Origin: Ancylostoma caninum
Lineage: Eukaryota > Nematoda > Chromadorea > Rhabditida > Ancylostomatidae
Assembly (NCBI GenBank): GCA_037903475.1
Contig: JBAJFG010000047.1
Span: forward strand, 3,820,001-3,884,000
Direction of reading: 5' to 3'
Length of the DNA stretch: 64,000 nt
The notes beneath the pieces are model-generated. The model made no database searches and was not told the origin of the DNA. It saw nothing but the letters and a program-made list of their open reading frames with translations. The first letter of the stretch is position 1. Every line of letters starts with the position of its first letter. Positions 46,302 to 59,123 of the stretch are shown in pieces. The position numbers and the translations under genes are program-made.

Positions 46302-47568
46302 TTGGGTTGGGGAACAAGTTCGTTCGGTTTTTTTTTCAACTTGTTTTTTCACAGTGATCTGAACCCTGCTTTAGTTGCCGTCATAGTTCATTTTGTAGCT
46401 CTTGATTTGCTCTCTGCAACCATTGCAACCTCATTTTTCATTTCTCGCCTTATCTTATTTCCTACAGCATGGATTGTGACCATCCAAGTCAAAAAAACTG
46501 AACCTCCCAGCAACCGACAATCGTTCGACTTCGATCGTGGATCGAATGTGGCTCAATTGGCTAGGGATATCAACGACGTTTGGAGAGGAATCTTTACTGC
46601 TCAAAGGACAACTTAGAAGTGATAAACCCACTTCAGACAGGGCAAATCCGGCTTTGAAGTTGCTTCTCGTTGTGGACGCCCAGTTTGTGGAACATAAAGG
46701 CGATTATCCGCTGAGGTTGCTTTAGTTGTAAGGAATAATCATTACTGAGGCTATCTCTCAACAATATCTAAGTTTAGCTAACGCATTCCGTGCACAACCC
46801 CAAAATGCTCGATAAGAGGTGATCGGTCACATTGGGTATAGTCTGTTCCAAACGCGACGACAGTTGGGTAACCGTGCGGACAGCCTGCTTTTCTCTCATT
46901 CCTCTCCAACTGCTGCACACTTTCCCGCGTTCTTTATCTTTCCGCTGTCTTCCCAACTATTGTCATTGGTGCAGCGCAGTATATGCTCGATTTCTCCGCT
47001 CAAATTTCACCAAAATGACTAGCAAAATACTCGAATGCAGGATATTTTCACTATTACCGACTCTACAGGTCTAGTGCAGGCATACACACCTTATTTTATT
47101 CAATTCCGTATTCATTTCATACAGTTTATCAAAGAGCAGCTGTTGCGGGCTACAAATTGAGTCGTTTTAAATAACGTAATTTTTCGTAGTCATGGAGCTG
47201 AGAAGCTCCCCTGTCTCTGACAGCATTATTAGAAGAGGGTACGAGCTATGCAACGCATCCAGTATGGTTGTCAATGTTCGTGGAAATTAGTGGTTTCGGG
47301 CAAAATGTAGTTGGGTGGGGGGGGGGGCACTTGGTATAAGTCGGTAATATGACCTGTCCTACACGTTCTGACTTGTTAGCTAACATGTCCAAAACGCTCT
47401 GACTTGTTAGCTCTTTTAATGTATAGTAGTTACCTGAAATGCAAACAAGTCAGAACGTGTAGGACAGGTCATATTACCGACTTATACCAAGTGCCCCCCC
47501 CCCCAACTCCACTTTACCCGTGGTTTCTATGCTCAGAAAAAACCGAACGAACTTACTCCTTAACCCAG
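46302..47568 (+). mobile_element. Decayed mariner-type transposon with nested hairpin element
   Basis: The left TIR TTGGGTTGGGGAACAAGTTC and an inverted right end (GAACTTACTCCTTAACCCAG) are flanked by TA at 46300-46301 and 47569-47570. Inside, FDFDRGSNVAQLARDINDVW (46525-46590) resembles the N-terminal helix-turn-helix region of mariner transposases, but stops and frameshifts follow and no catalytic DDD block is visible. A roughly 200-bp hairpin (47308-47507) is inserted near its right end. A shorter relative is at 61698-62430. Confidence 0.7.
47308..47507. mobile_element. Hairpin MITE nested in the mariner relic
   Basis: GGCACTTGGTATAAGTCGG and a following 40 bases on the left are mirrored at 47443-47507, with a G run on one side and a C run on the other. 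The loop repeats GCTCTGACTTGTTAGCT. Part of the motif recurs near 49282 (GCAAGTCAGAACGTTCATG). Confidence 0.8.
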
Positions 47569-48306
47569 TACAACTCACGAAACGAGGTGACACACTTCCT
47601 CTGAAAACCTCGTAAAATTCCCCTTCGCTCAGAGACTCAGTGACTTCTCTCCCCATGAAATGATTGTATCTCCTCAGCTCCTGTCCAAATCTGCAACTCA
47701 CCCCTTTGAGTGTTGCCCAGTGCTAGGATTCATTAGTTTTATGAATACGGAGTCCTGTAGCTGAGTATTTTAGAGTCATCTCGATTCAACTAATTGTATC
47801 CAGTCTGTACTGCGCAACGATGGGCAACGTTGTTGGGAATACTAAGAACCGCGAGGGAACGGGGAACCATGGGAACAGTGGTACTGCCTTTTTCCTTTTT
47901 TTATTGAGAAATTGGGGTTCATAGCATTTGTTCCTAGCTAGCAAGACGGTTTCATGCAGTGGTTTGAACAATAAACTTGGTATAAAAAGGAGTGTGTTTG
48001 CGCCCGTTATACAATGACTTTCATATTCATAGATACTCATCAATATATCGATTAGTGTAGCATTATCTTCTCCAGGACGAACATGATCCTATCATCTGCT
48101 ACACTAATCAGAAGTTACACCCAAGCTGACGCTGCCTGCCGTCAAACCCTACATTGAACCCGAATGTAGGAAAACGTGCTAAAATCCAAAATGTAGCCGT
48201 ATTTTTTCCCGCGCATTTTGGATTTTCAATCGATATACATACTTCTCTGGCTTTTTTATTGTTCAGCTTTTGGAAATAATGTTATTACTAGACCCAATCC
48301 AAACCA

Positions 48307-51300
48307 ATGGTTAATTTTAAAGGTGAGGATTCCGTTCCACCCGCTGAGCAGGATTTGAACCAGCCTACAATGGTAATCAAGCGACCTTCGCAGGAGCGAG
48401 AGCAAAACAAACTGCGTTGCACGTTGAAAAATGCCTCAAAACAGGTGAGCTACATTAGTGTTTACAGTAAATTACTGAGCAATCTTTCCCATGTAATAAA
48501 GTAGCGAGAGATTTGATTTCTCATTTTCCTAGAACAAATGTCAAAAAAAAATCCATGAAGTCGCTATTCAAGAACATGTTTTCTCGTGCTTATTGGTGCC
48601 AGCCGCCACCTTCCGAAAACAGGACGAAAGCTCCTATTTTGACCACTGGTAGTGAAATTACCAAGGAATCTGAAGCTTTTGTAGATTTCTCAAAACTACT
48701 ATCGATTCTGAAGTCGCTGCAGGACCCTCAGCGTTCCACTAACTTTCGAATTTTATTGACCTGATTTCACTTGTTGTGCGATCACACTTTGCGTTGATCT
48801 TCAATGTTTTCAACAGCTCTAGGCGGTGATGTTAACTAGACGTCGTTCTTCATTTCAAACTCGGACATGCCATAAATGTATGCCTGTAGAAGAAAGCCCG
48901 GGTTGGCTCAAGCGAAGGTGCAAGGTTCGTCAGCAATTTAGGCGATCTAGTTAGTGGTTAAAAGCATCATAAAACGGGAAATATCCAACTTCCAACTAGT
49001 TTGGAACCATGCGCTCAGATTAACGAAGTCATTCAAAAGTTAAGGTTTTAAAGAAAACGTATGGCTGTTTTGTTAAACACGCTTCGCCTAAACTGGGGTG
49101 ACAAGGAAGTCGGGTGGGGGCGGAGGGGTGGGACACCTAACTGTTAGTGTACTGTGGAGTGGCTTTCAAGTGCCATTCAGTATTTGAATTGGGGATTGCT
49201 CACGAAATGTTCAATTTTGACAAAATAAGTAACAGATTTTAGGTGTTATAGATACTGTAAATTAGACGCGAAGTTCAACTAGCAAGTCAGAACGTTCATG
49301 CCAATTAACAAGCCAGCGGGTGTACGGCTTCCCTAATTATGAACCTCTAAATAGATGGCCCAACCACCTCCCCCCCCCCCGGCTTCAGCAGTTTGGACAA
49401 AAAATGTCCAACGACGTGTTCAGACATGTGTAATCACGGTAGAGCATGATTCCCCTGCAGTTTGAAAGCAATGCCCAAACTTTTCTTTTCCAATTCCCGA
49501 GCCCCCGGAAGAAGTAGCACCATTGACGCCCATTGTAAATGTTCTTCATTGCTGTACAGCAACTACAGCTACGTTGTATTATGAGAAAACCTCAGGGCTA
49601 GAATAGAAATATGGGTAAGTTAGGCATTGTTTGCAAACTACAGATCAGTCTAAACACGTCGTTGGACACGATTGCACACGTCTAAGCACAACAAACAAGC
49701 CCGGTTGGACACTTTTTGTTGTCCAAACGGCTAAAGGCCACCCCTCCCCCACCCCCATCAACTCCCTTTTCCCCTAAGTTGGTCAAGAAATCTGTGTTTA
49801 TGCCCGTTTTGTGCAGCTTGTGGCAGATGGTTGCCAATATTGAACTGTGAGCAACTTCACGTTAACTGCACAGTGAAATTCGTGTTCTGTTCTGTGAATG
49901 TCCAACTTCTCGTAGGTTCCGAAACGTTTTCGCATGATTAGGAACAATCTTTACCTGCTAATAGATACTTTTATGCATTTCTAGCTGTTCCATTGGATAT
50001 TTTTTTAAGTTGCGTGTCAATAGTCTATCATTACATGTGTGAACTGCCGACCATCTCATCCCAGAATCAACTTAGGGAAAGCTGTTTTCAACATCTTTTA
50101 ACTATTCTTTTGTGTATTTGTCAAAATTCTCATGCTTGGAATGTAATTTTTCCTCTTTTTATATCAAATACCAACCAGATAAGAGTGCGTCTCGCTAAGG
50201 AATTTCGAAAGAGTTGAAAAAGGCTTTGTACACTTTATTTCCGGTATTCTGCACTTTTGCAGTTTTTGTTTGGTATTTTTTCACTTTGCTCATTTTTGCT
50301 TCTTTGCTGTATCACCTTACTTTCAGGGCGATAGACCTATCAATCCTCCAAAACGTTACACCGCTGAAATCTATGAAAATACTAGGGTACGAGTATTTAT
50401 CTTTTTATCTGAAGGTTTTTTTTTCAAGCCTTCATTGGTTGCGGAGAAGTTTCGCTATTCTTTGTACGTTTAGAGAAGGGCTCCTAAAACGCCAAATCTC
50501 CGACCTCGAAATTCGAAACAGGTGAGGGTTATAATTACAGAGACAACTAGCTAGTGTAAATGCATCGTCTATTTCAAAGACAACTGTTATTCCGCGCGCT
50601 GAGGGTAAGTGAACAGGCAATGGCGGCAAAAATACTGAGCATAGTTGCGGCCAGTCTGCGCCGTCGTTTTGCTGCATGCCCTCAAATCTGCGAATGCTGC
50701 AGCTTTGTCGTCGCTCACTGTAACTTTCGATGACTTTTCTTCAGAAAGGTAATGGACGAAGTACTCGCCAAAGAGGAACGCGCACTGCAACAGTTAGAGC
50801 AGGAAGGGATAGCTCACCTGTGAATGAAGTTGATGTGAGTGTTTTCTTAGCAATCGACTTTAAAAAAAAAGTTCGCTTCTGGACTTCTTCATTTGTAGTC
50901 TCGTTCAAAACTGATTATTGTTAAAGACTTTTGCCTTTTGTCTGGCTCCCTCTCAAATCCCTCCGAATAGTGCATACTCTCGCCTTTTTTTTTTCTTAGC
51001 GCCTCTCTATCTTCGCTGATGAAGCGGCACTTCCTAGTTTTTTTTAGATGGTTTCTTCTGTTGGAATGAAATAAGTGTTGCTTCAAAAATATGATTCTGT
51101 TGCCCATATTCTCTAAGGTTGAGCCTTCATTCAATAGTCTTATTGTGGTATTTTTCTAACCCAACGAGAGCATCAAACACGACAGGTTGTTGCTGCCAGA
51201 TACCTATTATTAGGTTTCAGATCCCAACTTCACCAATGCTAATGCGAGAATCTGACCAGAGTGGTGTAGAAACACCTCGCGATAACAACGAAACACTACC

Positions 51301-54300
51301 TAGTCCTCACCATCGGGTTGGTATAGTATTATAGGAATGAAGTGATGAAAAGTATTAATATTTAGATGTTTGATTTTGTCTCGATTTCAGGGTAATGGTG
51401 TCAATGTCCTCATCCGCACCCAAAACAGTGAATCCACCGATGTCACCGGGCGACGTGCAACTGCAGGGGTAACCGCATGATCAACTCTTTATGTACAGTA
51501 GGCAAAATTGAGTTCAATTCCAAAGACATCTGTTGTGTGAGTTGAGGCTCTACTCTGTGTTCCTCGGATATGTTTGAAATTGAACTCCGAATTCAGAAAT
51601 TGTCTCATGCATCCAAACAAGTCCTCTTAAGAGCCAAAAATAACCGCATCATAGGTGGAATAGTTGTGAGAACGGGTCCGTGAAAGTGAAGGTTGGCGAG
51701 AGAAATCGTAGATGGCTCAGTGAACGTCACTCAACGCCAGGGACGTCGACCGGGGGGGGGGGGGGTAGGAGGGGGATTATCCTGAGCATTCGAACATGAT
51801 TAAGAAAAATGATTAAGTGGTAGTGGCAGAGTAACAGTACTACTGAAAAATATTCGGAGATTGGGGCTGAAGGGAAACTATGGATCAGAATAGACTGGAG
51901 AAAAAATGATTTTTTTTTTGAATTTTCAACGTTTATTTTCAGAAATATCCGGAACCCGACTGCAAAACTCCAATGTGAAAACAAGTAAGCACAACATAGT
52001 GACTTTAAAGGAAAATTCACTTCATGCATAGATTGCATAATATTATCAGAACGGCGTGCCAAATTTCTGAAAAAATTCAGACGCGCAGAAGTAGGAACCG
52101 CGCCGCGCCCCGTCTTGGGCGCAGTAGTGAACCATTTAAAAATGTCAGGTTGCTAGGAAATAGAGGAAGATTTGCTCTTACTAAAGGTATCCAAATTTCC
52201 CTGATTGCTTTTGAATCCACGTCAAAATTTTTCTACCAATTTGGGCTATTTTCCAACTTTGAGTGGATTTTTCAGGACTCATTGAAATCCTTTTCCGGAT
52301 GTCAGGTTGCCAGCGTGTTCAGCTGACGATTCTGCGTCGATTGATACCTGGATGCAGGATGGATCTTCTCTGGGAAGCTCGGAATGCCGGTTGGTGAGAA
52401 CGTTATAACGGGCATTCTCATCGCAACAACGAGGAAGTACGGAGATGGAAGAGACGCAGACAAGGACAAATGAGAATGCCCGTTATAGCGTTCTCACCGG
52501 TCGCCATTCCGAGCTTCCCAGCAAAGATCCATCCTGCATCCAGGTATCAATCGACGCAGAATCGTCAGCTGAACACGCTGGCAACCTGACATCCGGAAAA
52601 GGATTTCAATGAATCCTGAAAAATCCACTCAAAGTTGGAAAATAGCCCAAATTGGTAGAAAAATTTTGACGTGGATTCAAAAGCAATCAGGGAAATTTGG
52701 ATACCTTTAGGAAGAGCAAATCTTCCTCTATTCCCTAGCAACCTGACATTTGGAAATGGTTCACTACTGCGCCCAAGACGGGGCGCGGCGCGGTTCCTAC
52801 TTCTGCGCGTCTGAATTTTTTCAGAAATTTGGCACGCCGTTCTGATAATATTATGCAATCTATGCATGAAGTGAATTTTCCTTTAAAGTCACTATGTTGT
52901 GCTTACTTGTTTTCACATTAGAGTTTTGCAGTCGGGTTCCAGATATTTCTGAAAATAAACGTTGAAAATTCAAAAAAATTCATTTTTTCTCCAGTCTATT
53001 CTCATCCATAGTTTCCCTTCAGCTCCAATCTCCGAATATTTTCCAGTAGTACTGTTACTCTGCCACTACCACTTAATCATGTTTCCTCAACACTTCTCCT
53101 GTCCCAGGGTCGACCAAAAAGTGAAGGTTGGGTGAGACTCATTCTCAGGGTATTCCACCTATGAACCGCATGATGCTCTTTTCACGCAAACCTCACGTGA
53201 TTTTTAATTAGCTCAGTGTTGCTACTCCCCTACGTGCTGTTTTTTCTTCTACGTGCTGTTTTTTTTCTCTTTCTGCAAATGTTGCCACTTCTTTTGTGTA
53301 GGCCTTGACAGAGTGAAGGAGCAGAAGCTTGAGACTCATTGGTGGAAGTTGGCTCTAATATAGCAGTAGTTATTTTCCATCCCGGTGAAGATTTTTGGAT
53401 CCAGATTCTTACCTACTTCGTTGTATTCAAAGGTCCCACTGTGGCAGCTGGTTGTTCTTGGATCACATTGACCGCAACGGAATAAGAACAGCCAGCTGCC
53501 ACAATCAGTAGGGCCTTTGCATATAATCGTCTGCCCCATAGACCGGAGCAGTTTCTACTGAGCCATAGGGGCTTCAAGGTTTGGGCTTTCCTGTTGTTGT
53601 TCATATAATTATTACTATTGGCGTTATTCATGCTTGCCATGCTGAAAAGTTGATACGTCGCACAGAAAAAAAGTTTCTCGTTGTGTCAATGCGGAAATGA
53701 ATACATAATGTTTGCTAAACAAGGTCGCAATGACAAAATAAGAAACACTGCCATCTGCTAGTATACTCTTCCTCTCGTTCTCCCCTATTTTTCACTATTT
53801 GTTGGCGTATCAACTTTTCCTTGCGGTGAACATGATGATTAAAATGGTAAGCCGTGAGATCAAAATAGAATGGGTTGAAGCTTTGCCGAACAATTTGTTA
53901 TGACATGTATACCATTTTCTCCCCTAGCTTTGAGAATGATTTGCAAGCAGCACTAGGAGTTCATGCATGGTGAAAACCGGCAATGTGGTCATGGGGGTAT
54001 CTGGACATGAACACATACCTACGGGTTCGAGTTCTGTCAGTGCTCGTTTTGCACTTTGTTTACTTCCTCTCAAGATAACGAGGGCAAAAATGGTGCACAT
54101 TCCATGCCGTCTTACTAAACAAAGCTGGCTACTAGATGGATTTCATTTCGATCTGCTGTGTTACACTCCGTTATCCGTTATTATTTTTTGTACGTTGCTT
54201 ACATGAACTGTTAACTTCGCATGACGGATAGATGCTGAAATTGCATGATTTTCCCTTTAAAGGCAGCACTCACGGAAATTTTTGGATTGGAGATTTCGCG

Positions 54301-57300
54301 GTATATCGGGGTTTTTAGGGACGATGAACTCATTGACAACGATGAAATAGTGTGAAACACGCGAAAAACACAGAAAATGATGGCGGTATTTCATGTGTGT
54401 CCACAGCGCGGACGAGTGTTCCGTGATGGGTCCCGCCGCGGAACCCTGCAGGTACGAATTTCATAAACACGCCCCCGCTGAACCGCATGCGCACACCCTG
54501 TCAACGGCGTTAGTTGGCGCGAGGGAACCATAATGTCCAGAGCGGCAGATGTGTCCACGGCAGTATCATCGCAGGTAGGCGGCCATTCAAGGTGTTCAAC
54601 TTTCTGTTGCGATTGCCCAGCGGCCGACTACATGTTAAGCGACCCATTCCAAAAGTGAAAATTTTCGTGAGTGCTGCCTTTAAATCTTAACCCCACTGCG
54701 GTCGAGACCAGCACATTTTCTGAAATCTTGCACGTTTGCGAAATTGCCTGAGTGTATGTGATGATATGTTTTTGCTTTCGTTTTGCATTATCATTTTATC
54801 CCAACGATGCGCTCATCACTACGTCTCAGCAGTGCGCATCGTCACCACCCTCGATCCCTGGTACGCCTCGAGGTGCAGCTCAGGCGCATGTTTTCGGATG
54901 CCATCGTGTGAGTGTTGGTTTTTTAAAACCGATATTCCACCTAATCCTTGTGTTGGAGATTATTGATATTTATTTGTAATAGTGAAAAACACCCAATCAC
55001 ATTGCGATGAATTATCTATATGCCGAAAATGGGGGGGGGGACTGTTTTCATCTCTTGTTCTGGGGATTTTTAGTGCGGAGGGTTCATTTGATACGAGATA
55101 TCTGCCGCGAGGACGTTTCTACTGACTTATTGGTCGGTCGCACTGAACATGTTGGGAGGCATTGTGGTAGAAATTTCATGTAAAAGGCAAGACCTACCTT
55201 AAAAATCCCCAAAATAAGGTATGTAAAACTGGGTCTTGAGTGATTCTGCAGCGAATCACGCATACCAATGTATTCAGCGGCTTTTTGATTTTCTAAGTAT
55301 GAGAAAAAATCCTCGGTATGAGCATGGAGTGAGCGCCTTTTAACGAAAAGCGCTGATGATGGGATCCGCGAGTGAGGGCAGATTTTCTTTTTGGAGTTGA
55401 TTATAGCCCGAAGTTCAGATGCATTGTGTGGTAGTGTGCGGCTCTAAATAATTGTACAGTCATACCCACAATTTCTACTTTTCAGTTGGATGACAATGGC
55501 AATGTTGGTGCTTTCGTGTTGCCCACAACTACTGAAGCTGCTCAGAATCCTTTTCATCTCGTGGTGAGTGTTATTTGAAATGAAACAAAGGCAAGCAGAC
55601 TGACGGCTTCGAATCTTGTGTGGGTTATCAGATGGATTACTTGACTGGTAATGGTAACATTAGTGTAATCGGTCGTGCTTCGTAGGTCGACGAAGGACAG
55701 CTCACATCGAAGAGATTATAGGTTACAGTAGTTAAGTGCGGAACGCAAATACGTGACAGTATTCCTATATTATGGTCTGCAACCAGATTCTGCTTTGTCA
55801 GTATGGTCAGTTGTTGGATTCCATTTCGGAGTTTTAAATGAGGCAATGCCGGATATATCAGTAAAGTTGTTCTGCGGTAACTGTATCCCAATATGCTTTT
55901 AGTGCCAACAACACTGCGGCCAGCCCATTTTACTATTGTATTTTGGGAGGCGGGAATCAGATGGGGTTTTCAACCTTGTCTGTTTTTGAGCTGATTTTTT
56001 GACCGCAACACCTAAGTTTCGATTGTGAGTTTAATGTAAAGTGTAAAGCATCATCACAATACCACGATTATTGAACAACAACAGAAAATCATCGCCTATT
56101 TATGAAGGTATATTGCAGACGAAACTGTGAGCCGTAGACGAATTGTCGTGCACTATTCCTTCCCCTGTCTCTCCGTCCTTCTTCCCTTTGCTTTAGATAC
56201 GCTCCCCTTGCTTCAAGCTGAAATATTTACGCATGCAAGCAGTCCTTTCCTTTACAGTTTTGATAGGCTGGTACTGCTTTTACGCGTAGGATCCCTTAAT
56301 CCAGTAGAAATGATAATTTTTATTGATAATTATTATAATTTCTTGTTAGACTGTGCAGGGATGTTTCGGTCAGCTTAATGATGAATCAGCAAAAATCAGG
56401 CGAAAGTGTGAGGTCATTTCCTTATGTTCGCAAGAGGGGTGGTCTATTCGCTGGTCTATTGCTGTCCATTTTACTAAAACTTAACTTCTAGGTCTTGTGA
56501 TTGAGAAGCCGTGGAATTTTGAGGATCTCTTTTCTTGTTGTATCTTCTTTTCTTTCCCGATAGCGCTTCTCGAATGTTTTCAGAATGACCAAATGCGGGC
56601 TACCCTATGGGGACAGTACAGACAGATGGCCAATAACTTAGGACAGCCACCATTGGATAACGCAGCACTAATGAATGCCTACAATCAGCAAGCAATGGTG
56701 TAGTTTTTAAACTTTGTCATTTGTTTTGATTCTTAACTTCGTTAAGTATAAGTTAGGAGTCTTAACGTAAAGGTTTTTATAGAGATTGAGAATTACAAGA
56801 ATTGCTTGAGGAACTATCTCCACACTCTGAAAATGACCAATTGTTACAGAATGCTATGATGATTGGTGGTATGGCACCACCCATGCCTCCCATGGGACCA
56901 CAGTTCCCATTTATGCATTGGAATCCGCTTACTCCATATAATAATGTGTGAGTAGCTTCTGTTGTATGTTTAACCTTGGTCTGCTTTAACCAAATCTCTT
57001 TACTTGCCTTTCTAAATTTCCATGTTAATCTATGGGATGACAGTTGAAATGTGGTGCACTCGAATGGAGCTGGCTGACTTCCCAACGGTCCTCCTCCGTC
57101 TATATCGTTATCATTGTCTGCACATCGTTATGTATCATTAACGCATTCATTTATAGCAGGTATAACAGGTGCTGGAAATAACGATCTAGGGACTCAGGTA
57201 AACGTTGCGGATATCGGCCGCTCAAATCTAATATACATTATGTGACATAACGGGTAGCAAAATGAGCGTATTTGCTAGTTCATTCATTGATCGAATGACT

Positions 57301-58155
57301 CATTAAATAATTGAAAACGTGAGAAATTTTTGTTCATTGATTTCTTTGGTATTTATTAAAAATTAGCACAAAAATTGGTTGGAATGACATTTATTACGGC
57401 ACTAAGAAATTTATAACTTGTGGTGAAGCTATGGCTCCCACTTTGAGAAAATCGCTTTCAGAGAACAACCAAACGGGAACACCATCGCTACAGGGGATTG
57501 TCCTGCATGCATCAGGAGAGCTGTGCAGGAGTTGTCGGAGCATTTTGTGAACGTCTTCCTTGTAGGAGTTGAAAATAAAGTGAGTTGAGAGGAAGTGGCT
57601 ATTATTTTTGTAGTCGGGATTAACACTGGTGGTGCAGTTCCGAAATTATGGGTTGCACCATACTTGTAATCATCGCATCGCAAATGGAGCAGGATCATCT
57701 CATTCGGATAGCTCGGCAACTATTCCGGCGTTATCGAACCTAAACAATGAACATTCGGTGAGTCTTGATTTTATCAAAGTATGCTTTTCATCTTCTTGAG
57801 TTGTAGTCACAAGGCGGTAAATTCAAGTGGCTAGTGCGTTTTCACTTTGAACTGTTGTTTCTCATGCAGGTTACCGCAGATTTTGTTAGGAACGCTTTTT
57901 TCATTTTATTGTTGAAGTTTTTTCCACATATTTTAAACGACAGGTTGTTTAGACAAACATCTATTTTGGAGTTTTATTCAAGTGATTTTTTTGCGAATTG
58001 ACTCCTAGAAAGCATCACCTGATCAAGGGGGAATTATGACCTATGACGTAGTGGTGTATTGACACCCATACTCGGGTTGGCAACTACTAGGTTGTCATAT
58101 AAGTTTATACGTTTTTTCTTCAAGTAGCTCATGTTCCCTCCTGTTTTCACTATTT

Positions 58156-58216
<61 letters not shown>

Positions 58217-58955
58217 TTATTCATTTGGAAATGCTTATTCTCCATTTCACGGAGGTTATGATTGTTTTTTGGTTAGTCTAGTTTCCCACGGTGCAAAAAG
58301 GTCACCCTCAACACATGCTTTATTTTCTCTTTCCCATGATGGAAGATCGATTGAGGCGGCTCAATACGTTTTCATCTTGTACGGAGAGTAGCTACAGCTG
58401 ACAATACCGCTTAAAATTGGCTCATGCTGCCCCCAAAAGGTCCAGAGAAGGCCTAGTGGGCGGAGCTTAACTGCGAGGGGCGGAGCCCACTCACTGTGGA
58501 CGAGTTGATCCGGTCGTCCATATCCGCTGCCCCCAACACCATCAACTCCTTGCCTCTCACAAGACTTCAAAATCTAAGAAAAAAAACATTGACTGACAAC
58601 CTAATATTATCAGCTGTATATCGTTTTTGTTGACAAACAATCTCTTTCAAATGCGGACATTCTGTTGCAACCATAATGGTTCAGGAAATGAATACACCCG
58701 TTGTTCCCGCAAACCTTCCAAGACCTCAGCCGACCTTTAGTGAGTTCTTCTGGGTGATTTCTAATCCTAAAACGGCCAGATTTCCCGAAACTGTCAGCTT
58801 TTTCTAGTTTCAGGATCGTACATTTAATGGAGGAACATGGGGTCGGTGCCTTTGCCTCTCCAGAATCTCGATTCGTTCACGTTACTGATCTTCTCTTTAA
58901 TAATTATTTGCGATCTCCTCAGGAGCGTTACATCATTGATTCTGATCTTGACTGA
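48307..58955 (+). CDS. Unrecognised multi-exon gene, basic then Ser/Pro- and Asn/Gln-rich protein
   Basis: I do not recognise this gene. Supported exons: 48307-48444 (starts MVNFKGED), 50327-50386, 50474-50521, 50745-50834, 51221-51316, 51391-51468, 54830-54907, 55486-55563, 56584-56697, about 56800-56947, 57160-57197, 57638-57757, 58685-58739, 58798-58955 (stop TGA 58953). 48533-48648 (NKCQKKIHEVAIQEH) is a possible second exon. Most acceptors are TTTCAG-like, and nine internal exons join in phase 0. The last intron is only 58 nt, and phase forces its acceptor at CTGTCAG. The protein begins with basic segments (RRAPKTPNLRPRNSKQ, STRQRGTRTATVR), continues Ser/Thr/Pro-rich, then has NDQMRATLWGQYRQMANNLG and a Met/Pro tract (PPMPPMGPQFPF), and ends QERYIIDSDLD. 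The boundaries around 56800-57160 do not join in phase, and 48648-50327 may hide exons, so the model is incomplete. No catalytic motif or membrane segment was seen. A disordered nuclear or RNA-associated scaffold is possible but unproven. Confidence 0.6.
49367..49760. repeat. Foldback element in the plus-strand gene
   Basis: AGTTTGGACAAAAAATGTCC and AACGACGTGTTCAGAC on the left are answered by TAAACACGTCGTTGGACA and GGACACTTTTTGTTGTCCAA on the right, bounded by C-rich runs. It would lie in an intron of the plus-strand gene. Confidence 0.6.
51645..53165. repeat. 1.5-kb inverted repeat (long palindrome) in an intron
   Basis: Two arms of about 720-780 bp mirror each other around position 52446 with a spacer of about 45 bases. 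A 100-codon frame appears in both arms (52024-52326 plus, 52565-52867 minus) and differs at only two positions (FKN/FPN, LTK/LPK). The outermost parts (GGTGAATA-like, AGTGAAGGTTGG) are more diverged, and a 14-G run near 51752 lies in the left arm only. Transcription of the host gene through it would give a long double-stranded RNA. Confidence 0.9.
53413..53640 (-). CDS. Weak minus-strand ORF with start just after a splice-like acceptor
   Basis: On the minus strand a CTTTTCAG acceptor-like site is followed two bases later by ATG and a 75-codon frame, Asn-rich at the start (MASMNNANSNNYMNNN) with a hydrophobic segment (ALLIVAAGCSYSVAVNVI), ending at TAG followed by GTAAGA-like sequence. A start immediately behind an acceptor is what trans-spliced nematode genes look like. 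Against it: the second half lies in a 17-bp-stem inverted repeat (53442-53458 with 53484-53500), another frame is equally open over part of it, and the whole lies in an intron of the plus-strand gene. It may be a decayed or antisense fragment. Confidence 0.15.
   Translation of the reverse strand: MASMNNANSNNYMNNNRKAQTLKPLWLSRNCSGLWGRRLYAKALLIVAAGCSYSVAVNVIQEQPAATVGPLNTTK
54261..54679. mobile_element. 419-bp TTAA-flanked MITE in an intron
   Basis: The left end AGGCAGCACTCACGGAAATT is mirrored by AATTTTCGTGAGTGCTGCCT, with TTAA on both sides (54257-54260, 54680-54683). TTAA duplications are characteristic of piggyBac-type transposition. The interior has no coding capacity. It lies between exons 51391-51468 and 54830-54907 of the plus-strand gene. 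Confidence 0.8.
58160..58212. repeat. (AT)n microsatellite
   Basis: About 26 uninterrupted TA dinucleotides, followed by TTTATTTATTCATTT. Confidence 0.95.
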
Positions 58956-59123
58956 CTTGGAGCCGTATTCTTTCGAATCGTTTTTGGTTCAGGTAATTAG
59001 AAGGAACAGTATACATAGTATTATACTAAGATGTAGTAATTACATAATAGTCATTGGTATCTATCGATCGTAATATCTTTATGTGTACATTCAATAGAAT
59101 TTAGCTTATTCGTTTAGTATAGT

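Noticed and set aside
48340..48400. B-box-like GGTTCAAATCC on the minus strand, suggesting a tRNA
   Set aside because: No A box at the right distance and no acceptor stem; the bases are explained by the first exon of the plus-strand gene.
53990..54045. B-box-like GGGTTCGAGTTCT on the plus strand
   Set aside because: No pairing acceptor stem and only a weak A box; no tRNA fold could be made.
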